A stretch of DNA of 64,000 bases, taken from assembly GCA_016713245.1 (NCBI GenBank), contig JADJPM010000004.1, forward strand, positions 124,001 through 188,000, given 5' to 3'. Position 1 is the stretch's first letter. Each line of letters starts with the position of its first letter. A program made the translations under genes and the position numbers. The notes below the pieces were generated by a model, which was not told the DNA's origin, made no database searches, and was given only the letters and a program-made list of their open reading frames with translations. The DNA comes from Verrucomicrobiaceae bacterium (lineage in GTDB: Bacteria; Verrucomicrobiota; Verrucomicrobiia; Verrucomicrobiales; Verrucomicrobiaceae). Shown piece by piece: positions 25,375 to 33,531 of this stretch.

Positions 25375-26334
25375 TTACTTTTTGCGGGACTGTTCGATGG
25401 CGGCGTTCAACACGGCGGCGAGTTCGGGCGGGGCTTGCTTGGCGAGATTCCTCGCCACAAAGATGTGCCGCTTCGGAATCTCCGCGAGCGGCGTCGTGAG
25501 GATCTTCGCCTGCGGATGGTCGGCCTGCAGCTTCGCGAGATCTGCCTCCGAGGCCACGCACATGGTCAAATTAATCTCGGTGAGCTTGCCCTTGAACGGA
25601 GCGAGCAGTGCAAACCCGCCAGCATAGGTCACATAGCACTCGCCGAGGCCGACCTTCGTGAGGTTCGGGATCTTCGCGATGGCTCCCAGCGCCTTTTCCG
25701 TGACGCGTGCGCTCGCCATCTCGCTGATGGAAAAGCTCGTCAGCCCCGCATGCCCCGCGAAGAACGCGATGCCCGCCTCCGTGGCCTGCGAATGCGCCAA
25801 CGAGAAGCTGCGCAACGATTTAATCTTCGCGCACGGCTCCATGCCCTTGTCCGAGAAACTCAGGCCCATCTTGATGTCGGCGAGTTTTGAATCTGCCAGC
25901 GCATCAAAGCCGCTGCCGTCGAACTCCGGGCTGCGCGGATCTTTGCCGACGAAGCCATTGTGATCCATGCGGATGACCCGCAGCTCCGGCAGCGCCGTAA
26001 ACGAACGCAACGTGCTGTTCCGCAGCCACGGACCATTCCCCGTGATGGCCAGCACATGCCCCGCTTTGTCATGCGTGACGGTGAAGGCGACGGCTTCCCG
26101 CTCTTTGGACTGAACCGTCACCGAGGCGATGTCACCCTTCGCCACACCGAGGCTGACGAGCGTCTCCGCAGCGCCTTTGGCCGAAAACCCCGGCTTTGAC
26201 CCGAGCACGACCTCAATGCCCTCCGTGGCCGCGATGCCTTGGATGATTTTCGCTTCCGCGGGAAGCAGCGGGAGATTCAATTCGGCCGCATTTCCGAGCA
26301 GCGTGAGCGACAAAAAGAAGACGAGGTATTTCAT
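25375..26334 (-). CDS. Secreted leucine-rich-repeat-like protein
   Basis: 319 residues. Signal peptide KYLVFFLSLTLLGNAAE. The body holds weak leucine-rich units such as LRSFTALPELRVIRMDHN, IKSLRSFSLAHSQATEAG and IAKIPNLTKVGLGECYVT, and ends with a segment typical of PVC LRR proteins (ADHPQAKILTTP). It is similar in design to the LRR protein at 9.7 kb. It probably binds protein or glycan on the outside; no catalytic motif is seen. It lies between the epimerase and the DUF1592 gene, 13 and 36 bp away, so it is in the same transcript. Confidence 0.7.
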   Translation of the reverse strand: MKYLVFFLSLTLLGNAAELNLPLLPAEAKIIQGIAATEGIEVVLGSKPGFSAKGAAETLVSLGVAKGDIASVTVQSKEREAVAFTVTHDKAGHVLAITGNGPWLRNSTLRSFTALPELRVIRMDHNGFVGKDPRSPEFDGSGFDALADSKLADIKMGLSFSDKGMEPCAKIKSLRSFSLAHSQATEAGIAFFAGHAGLTSFSISEMASARVTEKALGAIAKIPNLTKVGLGECYVTYAGGFALLAPFKGKLTEINLTMCVASEADLAKLQADHPQAKILTTPLAEIPKRHIFVARNLAKQAPPELAAVLNAAIEQSRKK

Positions 26335-26370
26335 GAGTGGGTCAGGAATGAAGTTGTGATGGTCTCTGAA

Positions 26371-27390
26371 TCAGGATCGCAGCGCCTGTTTCATCCATTG
26401 CAGGCCGTCGCGATTGTTCCGCTCCTCCTCGGCGAGCACTTGCTCCGTGGATTTGCCGTTGACGACCGGCACCGGGCTTTGCGGCGGATTTTCCTTCACG
26501 CGGCGCAGCGCGGCGTCGAGATGCGTGGCCTTTCGATCCGGGAAAGTGCCGAAATACGCGTCCGTGCGGCAGGGAATGCGCAGCGGGTCACGCGTGGCCA
26601 TTTCCAGATTGAGGACGATGGCCGGATTCGCCTTCCGCAGCACGGAAACCATGCGCGGCACATCGAGAAAGCCGCTGCCGAGCGGCACTTCGCTGAGCAA
26701 GAAGCCGTCGTCGGCGCTTTGCACGGCCATGTCCTTCAAATGCACGCTCAGCGCATACGGCGCGAGCGCCTCGATGACGCCATGAGGCTCCTCCAGCAGT
26801 GCGAGGTTGTTGCCCGTGTCCACCAGCACGCCGATCCACTCGCTGCTGATCGACTTCATCAGCCCGATCAGCTCCTCCGTGGTGTGATCCTTGTGATTTT
26901 CGATGGCGAGCCGCAAACGATGCTTTTTCAACACCGGCTCGATGAGGCCCAAAGTGCGTTTGCACTGCTCGTGGAAGCCCTGGAAGGCCTCCAGCGTCGA
27001 AAATGCCTCGTAGCGCCTGCCATTCGTGAAAACCGCCCGCGCCACCGTCGCGCCTGCTTCGCGTGTTTGACGCACCTCCGCCTCAAAAGCCGCCAAATCG
27101 GCCGCAGACTTCGGCAAACGCAATTCGCCCTCATAATAGCCGCCGCTCTGCTCGACGAGCTCGCGAATCGTTTTCGGCTCGCAGCCTCGCAGCGGCGACT
27201 GCACGCCTTCCGCGCCGAGTTCGCGGGCGTAGCGATAAAACGCCGCCGCATTCACCGGCTGGGTGAGCTTCCAGCGTTGATGACAGGAAAAGGTGCAGAT
27301 GCCGAGCCGGCTCGCGCCCGCACCTGACGCGACCAGCAATGAGCGTGCGGCGGCCAGTGAAGCCGCAGTGATGAAGTGGCGGCGGTTCAT
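26371..27390 (-). CDS. Sugar phosphate isomerase/epimerase-like TIM-barrel protein with Tat-type signal
   Basis: 339 residues from ATG 27390, which overlaps the stop of the oxidoreductase gene (ATGA). MNRRHFITAASLAAARSLL is a twin-arginine-like signal. The AP-endonuclease-2/xylose-isomerase-like barrel is recognised from RLGICTFSCHQRWK, LRLAIENHKDHTTEEL (Glu/His metal ligands), WIGVLVDTGNNLALLEEP (Asp ligand), and ALSVHLKDMAV (His-x-Lys). Members isomerise or epimerise sugars and often pair with Gfo/Idh/MocA enzymes, as here. It probably works on oxidised sugar units released from the glycan, outside the cytoplasm. Confidence 0.85.
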   Translation of the reverse strand: MNRRHFITAASLAAARSLLVASGAGASRLGICTFSCHQRWKLTQPVNAAAFYRYARELGAEGVQSPLRGCEPKTIRELVEQSGGYYEGELRLPKSAADLAAFEAEVRQTREAGATVARAVFTNGRRYEAFSTLEAFQGFHEQCKRTLGLIEPVLKKHRLRLAIENHKDHTTEELIGLMKSISSEWIGVLVDTGNNLALLEEPHGVIEALAPYALSVHLKDMAVQSADDGFLLSEVPLGSGFLDVPRMVSVLRKANPAIVLNLEMATRDPLRIPCRTDAYFGTFPDRKATHLDAALRRVKENPPQSPVPVVNGKSTEQVLAEEERNNRDGLQWMKQALRS

Positions 27391-28766
27391 GCGAGCAGCG
27401 CTTTGAGTTCCGCGTCCCATGGCGCACGATAAGGCCGCGTGAGCATCGCGCTGGCTTCCTTGTCGCCAGTGATGTCATTCGCGGCGGCATCCCAGACGAC
27501 TTTGCGGCCCGTGCGGGCGCTGATGTTGGCGAGATGGCAGGTGGTGCTGACCCAATGGCTGCTGGCGAGGTCGGAATGCGGTGTTTGGCGGCTCTTCACG
27601 CAGTCGAGGAAGTTTTTCGCGTGCTCGACATACATCCCTTTCCAGTCGCCGCTCTTGTCCTCGGCCTTTTCAGACCAGAAATCGCCCTCCGGCTCCGGCA
27701 CGGGCTGCGGACCGCCGACAGGATGACCGCCGATGATGTTCGCGAAGGCGTTCACCGGCTCGATTTTCTTGTCGGGGATGATTTCAAAGCCATCGCGGCC
27801 GAGCGTCATCGTGCCCTTGGTGCCCATGAAGGTGAGCGCACCCATGCTGCTGGCGCCAGCACCCGCGGCGCATTCGCGGAACTGCACGATGGCGTTGAAC
27901 TTCGGATACTCGATGATCGCGTCCTGCGTGTCTGGCACCTCGCCGTTGTCCTTGAGGAAAAAGCGCCCGCCGCTGCTGCTGACGGCCTTCGGAGCCGCGA
28001 TGTCGAAAATCCAGTGCACGATGTCCAGCGAGTGATGGCCGAGATTCGTCATCTGCCCGCCGCTGTAGTCCCAGAACCAGCGGAAGTGATACAGCGCTCG
28101 ATTGGGATTGTAGCGCCGCTGCGGCGCAGGGCCGAGCAGCATGTCCCAGTCGAGATCGGCCGGCGGATCGCCATCCGGCGGGCTGCCGATGCCCGGCATC
28201 ACATTGCGGAAGAAATTGCACTGCACGCTGACGACATCACCGATCGCACCGCCGCGCAGCAAATCCTTCGCCTTGTGATAATGCGCCGCACTGCGCTGCT
28301 GCGTGCCGACTTGAACGACGCGCTTCGTCCTAGCGGCCACCTTTTGCATCCACTCGCCCTCGCGGACAAAGAGATGCAGCGGCTTCTCCACAAAGACATC
28401 TTTCCCTGCATCGCAGGCCATCATCGTTTGCAGCCCGTGCCAGTGATCGCCCGTGGAGATGACCACGGCGTCCACTTCCTGGCGCTCCAGCATCCGCCTG
28501 AAGTCCGGCATCTTCGCGCAATCACCGCCGACCAGCTCGACGCACGCCTCCATGCGCGGCGCAAAACAATCCGACACCGCCACGACCTGGCAGCGATCCT
28601 TCAAACCATGAAAGCTCCGCGTGTGAATCCGCCCGATCAATCCAAAGCCGATCATGCCGACGCGCACTCGCTCATTCGCCCCGGCGACCTGGGCATACGA
28701 TCTGGCTGACAAGGCGGTGGCACTGCCCGCGAGGGCAGACTTTTGGATGAAAGCGCGGCGGTTCAT
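27387..28766 (-). CDS. Gfo/Idh/MocA-family oxidoreductase, Tat-exported
   Basis: 459 residues. MNRRAFIQKSALAGSATAL is a Tat signal. The Rossmann motif VRVGMIGFGLIGRIHTRSF binds NAD(P); VVISTGDHWHGLQTMMA and FVEKPLHLFVREG (conserved EKP) are the diagnostic blocks, and TNLGHHSLDIVHWIF sits in the substrate-binding half. Exported members with tightly bound cofactor act as sugar oxidoreductases or, in some cases, glycosidases using an NAD-assisted redox step. It is the first gene of the minus-strand run and is divergent from the DUF1552 gene at 28868. Confidence 0.92.
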   Translation of the reverse strand: MNRRAFIQKSALAGSATALSARSYAQVAGANERVRVGMIGFGLIGRIHTRSFHGLKDRCQVVAVSDCFAPRMEACVELVGGDCAKMPDFRRMLERQEVDAVVISTGDHWHGLQTMMACDAGKDVFVEKPLHLFVREGEWMQKVAARTKRVVQVGTQQRSAAHYHKAKDLLRGGAIGDVVSVQCNFFRNVMPGIGSPPDGDPPADLDWDMLLGPAPQRRYNPNRALYHFRWFWDYSGGQMTNLGHHSLDIVHWIFDIAAPKAVSSSGGRFFLKDNGEVPDTQDAIIEYPKFNAIVQFRECAAGAGASSMGALTFMGTKGTMTLGRDGFEIIPDKKIEPVNAFANIIGGHPVGGPQPVPEPEGDFWSEKAEDKSGDWKGMYVEHAKNFLDCVKSRQTPHSDLASSHWVSTTCHLANISARTGRKVVWDAAANDITGDKEASAMLTRPYRAPWDAELKALLA

Positions 28767-28801
28767 GGTGGTGCATCTAGGACGAACAAACCCGGGCGAC
28801 T

Positions 28802-28831
28802 CTGACGCTCAAAGTTTGCTTTGCGTGTCAG
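28802..28831. repeat. Imperfect palindrome in the divergent intergenic region
   Basis: Arms CTGACGCTCAAAG and CTTTGCGTGTCAG around TTTG, lying between the divergent oxidoreductase and DUF1552 genes. It could be a regulatory site or one more palindromic repeat. Confidence 0.4.
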
Positions 28832-28867
28832 TTACCGCGGCTCGTGATCGTTTTTTCCACATTCACC

Positions 28868-30103
28868 ATGAATCGCCGTCACTTCCTCCACACCTCCGCC
28901 GCCGCGCTTGGGCTGCCCTGGCTCGAATCGCTCGGTGGTTTTGCTCACGCTGCGGACGCGAAGAGCCATCCGAGGCGTCTGTTGCTCATCGGTGTGCCGC
29001 TGGGGCTGTATCGCGAGGCTTTGGTGCCGAAGGAAAGCGGCGCGGGCTACACGACGACGGAGTATCTTTCGATCATCGACGCGTTTCGCGATCGCTTCAC
29101 GATCATCTCCGGCCTCGATCATCCGGGTGTGGGCGGCGGGCACTCCGCGCAGCCGCGTTTGTTCACCGGCATGCCGTCGAACAAGCGCAACGTGCGCTCG
29201 CTCGACCAGTATCTCGCCGGGAAGATCGGCCAGAGCACGCGATTCGACACGCTGGCGCTCTCCGCCGGTGCGAATGACTTTGGCTGGACCGATGGCGGCA
29301 CGCAGGTGCCCGCGGAATCGAAGATGGCGAACGTGTATGCGCGACTTTTCCTCGATGAGAGCAAGGCGACCGCGGAAAAAGTCACGCAGCAGATCGGCCA
29401 GGGCAAAAGCATCATGGACCTCGTCCAGCGGCAGGCGAAGGGCCTGAAGCCGAAGCTCTCGCAGGCCGATCAGGACAAGCTGGAGGAGTATTTCGAGTCC
29501 GTGCGCGAAACCGAGCGCCGCCTCGTGAAATCCGAAAGCTGGGTCCACACGCCCAAACCGAAGGTGAATGCCCCCGCGCCGAAAGATCCCGCGGATCGAG
29601 CGGAGATCATCACGCAGCTCCGCAACGTCTGCGACATGACGCAGCTCGCCTTTCAGACCGACAGCACGCGCATCGTCACCTTCGGCTACTTCCAGCAGAA
29701 CAACGTGAAGGTCGATGGCGTGACCAACGGCTACCATCCACTCTCTCATCACGGCCAGGACCCGGAAAACATCGCGCAGCTCAAGCTTATCGAGAAGGAA
29801 CTCTTCAAAGAACTCAAAACGCTGCTCACCAACCTCCAGAACACCAAGGAAGGCGATGGCAACCTCCTCGACCGCACGACGATCATCGTCACGTCGAATC
29901 TCGGCAACGCCAGCAACCACAGCACCAAAGACCTCCCCGTCCTCGTCCTCGGCGGCGGCTTCCAACACGGCCAGCACCTCGCCTTCGATCCCAGCACCGT
30001 GCCACTCGCGAATCTCTACGTCAGCGTGCTGAACCAGTTCGGTGTGACCGACAAATCCTTCGCGACTTCCACGGGGGCGCTGAAGGGATTGGAGATTGGG
30101 TGA
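28868..30103 (+). CDS. DUF1552 protein with Tat-type signal, not next to a DUF1592 gene
   Basis: 411 residues from ATG 28868; an earlier in-frame start at 28844 would put residues in front of MNRRHFLHTSAAALGLP, a normal Tat-like signal. Blocks: LLLIGVPLGLYREALVP, FTIISGLDHPGVGGGHSAQ, LFTGMPSN, LDQYLAGKIGQSTRFDTLALS and VTSNLGNASNHSTKDLPVL. It matches the other two DUF1552 proteins in layout, though no DUF1592 gene is directly upstream; the nearest on this strand is at 3.2-5.6 kb. Biochemical function is unknown. Confidence 0.88.
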   Translation: MNRRHFLHTSAAALGLPWLESLGGFAHAADAKSHPRRLLLIGVPLGLYREALVPKESGAGYTTTEYLSIIDAFRDRFTIISGLDHPGVGGGHSAQPRLFTGMPSNKRNVRSLDQYLAGKIGQSTRFDTLALSAGANDFGWTDGGTQVPAESKMANVYARLFLDESKATAEKVTQQIGQGKSIMDLVQRQAKGLKPKLSQADQDKLEEYFESVRETERRLVKSESWVHTPKPKVNAPAPKDPADRAEIITQLRNVCDMTQLAFQTDSTRIVTFGYFQQNNVKVDGVTNGYHPLSHHGQDPENIAQLKLIEKELFKELKTLLTNLQNTKEGDGNLLDRTTIIVTSNLGNASNHSTKDLPVLVLGGGFQHGQHLAFDPSTVPLANLYVSVLNQFGVTDKSFATSTGALKGLEIG

Positions 30104-30121
30104 GGCACGTTTTTGTCGTGA

Positions 30122-30141
30122 AACAGACACTTTTGTCTGTT
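30122..30141. repeat. Perfect palindrome after the DUF1552 gene
   Basis: Arms AACAGACA and TGTCTGTT, loop CTTT, 18 bp past the stop. May terminate transcription weakly (no T-run) or belong to the GACACT/TGTC palindrome family. Confidence 0.45.
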
Positions 30142-30209
30142 CAAGCGGCATAGTGTCAGCTCGCAAGTGTGGGTTGCTGGAGAGGAGGTGACTTCATAGA
30201 ATACACGGT

Positions 30210-32108
30210 ATGAAAGCCTTGTTCACAGTCCTGATTCTGCTCCCGGCCCGTGTGTTCTTCGCAGTGGAGGAACTGCCGTTGGATTATCCACGGGAAGGTT
30301 CTTGGAAAGTCATGCCACTGCCGGATGGCGCGAAGGTTTCACTCGTTTTGCCGGAGAAGGTGATGATTGGCGAGCAGATGCCGGCAAAACTTGTGATCCG
30401 CAATGAGGGTAAGACTACATTCGAGATCACCACGGGTGGCGATTACCGCGCCACTGGCTTCCCGCAGCGGATGAAGGTGCGGGTTCGTGATTCAGAGGGA
30501 AAGGCGCTGCCTGAGTTGACCCATGCCAACTATGGCATGGGTGGTGGCGGAATCCTGGTGCCGAAGACTTTGGAGCCCGGAGTCAGCCACACGATTGAGT
30601 TCCCGCTGGATCGCTATGTCAGCTTCCCAAATGCAGGAAAATATACCGTGACTGCCGGTCATGATCTCGGATGGATGAAGAACGAAACGAAACCGCATCC
30701 AGTGGGAGCGGCGACCATTGAGGTCACCGCGCCCACGCCGGACCAGGCGGAAGAACTCGTGAACTCCATCCTCGCAGGAAAACAAGCCACGCCGACCCAC
30801 GTGGCCTTTCAGGGGAAAAGTTATCCGCCCATGCGTGAGGAACCGATGGACTATGTCACGCAGGCGAAGTTTTGCGTGCTAAGGCATCCGGTATATCTGT
30901 CTGCACTGACCAAGGCGGCGCTGAATGGCTCGGTAGATGCCGTTTCGGGCATCGGCTACATCGCGAACACCGAAGCCACTCAGATCTTGATCGACTTGCT
31001 TCAAAATGGGTCGTCGCAGGTGTTGTCAGCAGCGTTGGGGCAGTTGCAGAGGCGAGTTCCTTCGAAAGAGGATGCTTCGCGGCCTGCGGTTCATTCGATG
31101 TGGGGCGGCGATGTGTTTCAAATCGGTCCTCTTTTGCCACATGCCTGGAAGCCCGAGTTTGAAGCTACGATCGCTGCTGAATCGGCCAGGCTGCTGTTGC
31201 ATGACAATCCCAATGTCGTCAGCGCCTCGGCGAGTCTTGTCCAGGCGTGTGGCACCGAGATGGCCGGACAGGCGGTGCTCGATGCCTTGCAGAAGTCGCT
31301 TGATACTTATCGCAACATTCCGCGAGGTGACACCGCGGCACTTTATCCGCCATTGCCGGAACCTGCGCTGCTCGGTGCGCTCGATGGCTTGCGAAAGCGC
31401 GGATGGCGCTCACCCACTCCTGGCCGGACGGCGTTGATAGTCGCGAAGTTCCGCGAATACGCCGACAAGACCCTTCCCAAGCCAGATGGCGAGGAATGGA
31501 AAAGCAGCATGCTCACCTGGGTGGAGAACGGACCGCCGACATTGAAAGAGCACGCGCTCAAGGCCATCCCGCAACCTTTGAGTGACACCGCTGTCAAAGT
31601 GGTGCTCAAGGCACTGGAAGATGAAAATCCGCGTGTGCTCATCGCAGCCTGTGACGTCGCCAGAGAGTCGAAACGCAAAGAGTTCCGCCGACCGCTGTGC
31701 CAGATCGTGGAAGTGGATCGCGTCGAACAAGTGCACCGGGCCGCGATTGGGGCCGCACAGGAGTGCGGTGCGCGCATGGAACTGTGGCGCACCGTTGCCC
31801 AGACCATCATCGTCAAGGAACTGCTCGTCAGCTCCGTGGGAGCGCTTGTCCAAGGCACCATCGATCTGCCTCTCGGAGGCGGCTCAGGAGGCGACAGCAA
31901 TTTCACCACCGATCAACGCTTCGCCATCCGCGCTTGCTGGCTCGAGTTTCTGACACAGAACGAAGCAGCACTTTCCGCTGGAAAGAAACTCCCGATACCT
32001 GATGCCAAAACGAGCGCCAAGCTTACCGGCACCGAGTTACGAAAAGGAAACCCCGTTGTCGATTTTTCCCTGAAGGACGGCTCTCGGTGGCCCCTGAAAC
32101 AAAAGTAG
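30210..32108 (+). CDS. Secreted protein with N-terminal beta-sandwich and HEAT-like repeats
   Basis: 632 residues. A signal peptide (KALFTVLILLPARVFFA) is followed by a beta-rich segment from about 25 to 170 (KVSLVLPEKVMIGEQMPAKL, HTIEFPLDRYVSFPNAGKYT) that looks like an Ig/transglutaminase-associated fold. The second half is helical with HEAT-like units (EATQILIDLLQNGSSQVLSAAL, TAVKVVLKALEDENPRVLIAACDVA). I do not recognise a named family and assign no function. A purine-rich AGGAGG lies about 20 bases before the ATG, too far for a typical ribosome site. Codon use looks less GC-biased than its neighbours, which may mean transfer. Confidence 0.7.
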   Translation: MKALFTVLILLPARVFFAVEELPLDYPREGSWKVMPLPDGAKVSLVLPEKVMIGEQMPAKLVIRNEGKTTFEITTGGDYRATGFPQRMKVRVRDSEGKALPELTHANYGMGGGGILVPKTLEPGVSHTIEFPLDRYVSFPNAGKYTVTAGHDLGWMKNETKPHPVGAATIEVTAPTPDQAEELVNSILAGKQATPTHVAFQGKSYPPMREEPMDYVTQAKFCVLRHPVYLSALTKAALNGSVDAVSGIGYIANTEATQILIDLLQNGSSQVLSAALGQLQRRVPSKEDASRPAVHSMWGGDVFQIGPLLPHAWKPEFEATIAAESARLLLHDNPNVVSASASLVQACGTEMAGQAVLDALQKSLDTYRNIPRGDTAALYPPLPEPALLGALDGLRKRGWRSPTPGRTALIVAKFREYADKTLPKPDGEEWKSSMLTWVENGPPTLKEHALKAIPQPLSDTAVKVVLKALEDENPRVLIAACDVARESKRKEFRRPLCQIVEVDRVEQVHRAAIGAAQECGARMELWRTVAQTIIVKELLVSSVGALVQGTIDLPLGGGSGGDSNFTTDQRFAIRACWLEFLTQNEAALSAGKKLPIPDAKTSAKLTGTELRKGNPVVDFSLKDGSRWPLKQK

Positions 32109-32113
32109 CTCAC

Positions 32114-32220
32114 GGATTATCAAACCGTTTCATCGGAGCCGGTTTGCCGTCTTCGATGAGCCAGAGGTCTTGGGCGTCGATGAAATACCAGTCGCCGTAG
32201 AGGGCGAAGAGGTTCGCTTG
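32114..32220 (-). repeat. Displaced duplicate of the 3' end of the glycoside-hydrolase-like gene (direct repeat A1)
   Basis: 107 bp, 6 differences (about 94% identity) from 33536-33642 and no indels. On the minus strand it still encodes the same C-terminus, from QANLFALYGDWYF through the end KRFDNP, with its own TGA stop. It sits directly downstream of the DUF1016 gene, so that gene is bracketed by two copies of the host gene's tail. Confidence 0.9.
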
Positions 32221-32225
32221 GCTAG

Positions 32226-33458
32226 TCAGCGTTTCGCCCGTGCTTTGGGCACCGAGACGGGGGTGAGCGAGGCGAGTTCGCGGCGGATTTCGGCGGCGAG
32301 ATCGGCCTCGGAGGGGAGGTGGAGTTGGTAGCGGCTGGCGAAGATTTTCTGCTGGCCGGGGCCGAGGGTGTAGCGCACGGCGGTGTCGTTTTGATCCGTG
32401 CAGAGAATGAGGCCGAGCGTGGGGCCGTCCCCGGTGGTGCGGCGCTCCTCGTCGTAATAGTTCACATAGAGCTGCATCTGGCCGATGTCCTGATGCGTGA
32501 GCTTCCGCGTCTTCAAATCGACAAGCACATAGCATTTCAATAAGGTGTGGTAGAAAACGAGATCGACGTAGTAGTGGTCGCCCTCCAGGGTGAGACGCTG
32601 CTGGCGAGCGAGGAAGGCGAAGCCCTTGCCCAGCTCCAGGAGGAACTGCTGGAGATTGGAGATGAGGGCCTCTTCGAGCCTGGACTCGACGAGTCGATGG
32701 CTCTCCGGCAGACCGAGGAATTCGATGACGAGCGGGTCTTTGAAAACATCCGCAGGCTGCTGGACCTCGTGCCCCTTGGTGGCGAGGCGCATGAGGCCCT
32801 TTTTGTCACGGCTTTTGGCGAGACGCTCGAAGAGCAGGCTTTGCATCTGGCGTTCCAGCTCGCGTGCTCTCCAATTTTGCTGGATGGACTCGATCTCGTA
32901 AAAGGCACGAATGTGCGGACTGCGCAGCCGCATGAGGGCGCGGTAATGCGTCCACGAGAGGCTGGGGTGAAGGAGTCCGGGCTTCCACTCCTCCGCGCGG
33001 ACGGCTTCGATGATTTGCGGGATGAGGGTGAGGGATTCGGGGGATTGGCCACGCAGTGCGTGGCCAATGTTGGAATCGCTGGATTGGTTACGCAGTGCGT
33101 AACCAATCTCACCATCTGGTGCTGTCTCGACAGATTTGCTACGCAGTGCGTAGCAAATCTGTGCTCCAGGCAAATCGGGATAGCTGAGGTAGAACTGCCG
33201 GCAAAAGCGGAGGGCCTGCTCGCTGTAGCCTTTGATTCCTTGTTCCTTCAGGCGCAAAGCCAGCTCTGGCACTATGCGTTGTGCATAGCCAGCCCGCCTC
33301 GCCCCGCCCTGCTCCTCCTCCACGATCTCACGCCCGATGAGCCAGTTGGCGACGACCTGGGCGGTATTCACCGAACGGGCGGCGAATCCCTGCGCGGAGG
33401 CGAGGATGACCTGCACTCGGTCAAAAACGGAGGCGGGGGCAGCGGGCTTCTTTTTCAT
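32226..33458 (-). CDS. DUF1016 (YhcG-type) PD-(D/E)XK nuclease family protein
   Basis: 410 residues from ATG 33458, where MKKKPAAPASVFDRVQVIL begins the normal DUF1016 N-domain (longer frame to 33545 looks spurious). N-domain: VVANWLIGREIVEEEQ and GYSEQALRFCRQFYLSYP. C-domain nuclease: FAFLARQQRLTLEGDHYYVDLVFYH and CYVLVDLK, with Asp and Asp-x-Lys matching the PD-(D/E)XK core. Function in the family is debated: nuclease in defence or restriction-like settings. Residues about 99-141, between the two domains, are encoded by three tandem palindromes (ALRSKS, ALRNQS, ALRGQS). The gene is flanked by 107-bp direct repeats of the neighbouring gene's tail and is probably acquired. Confidence 0.88.
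   Translation of the reverse strand: MKKKPAAPASVFDRVQVILASAQGFAARSVNTAQVVANWLIGREIVEEEQGGARRAGYAQRIVPELALRLKEQGIKGYSEQALRFCRQFYLSYPDLPGAQICYALRSKSVETAPDGEIGYALRNQSSDSNIGHALRGQSPESLTLIPQIIEAVRAEEWKPGLLHPSLSWTHYRALMRLRSPHIRAFYEIESIQQNWRARELERQMQSLLFERLAKSRDKKGLMRLATKGHEVQQPADVFKDPLVIEFLGLPESHRLVESRLEEALISNLQQFLLELGKGFAFLARQQRLTLEGDHYYVDLVFYHTLLKCYVLVDLKTRKLTHQDIGQMQLYVNYYDEERRTTGDGPTLGLILCTDQNDTAVRYTLGPGQQKIFASRYQLHLPSEADLAAEIRRELASLTPVSVPKARAKR
33044..33162. repeat. Three perfect palindromes in frame inside the DUF1016 gene
   Basis: 33044-33068 (12-bp arms), 33082-33108 (13-bp arms) and 33130-33162 (16-bp arms), each centred on ACGCAGTGCGT. The outer bases differ between the three (ATTGGCC, ATTGGTT, ATTTGCT) but each right arm changes to match its left arm. 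Centres are 39 and 51 bp apart, both multiples of three, so the frame is kept. Confidence 0.9.
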
Positions 33459-33531
33459 GGAGAGAGGCGATGAGGGCGGTGTTTCCAGGATGATATGATC
33501 GCAGACATCGTAGGTGCTGGCTCTTATTTGG

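Noticed and set aside
32110..32535. Minus-strand ORF of 141 codons ending in the hydrolase C-terminus
   Set aside because: Its last third is the displaced gene tail; the rest is a shadow of the DUF1016 gene.
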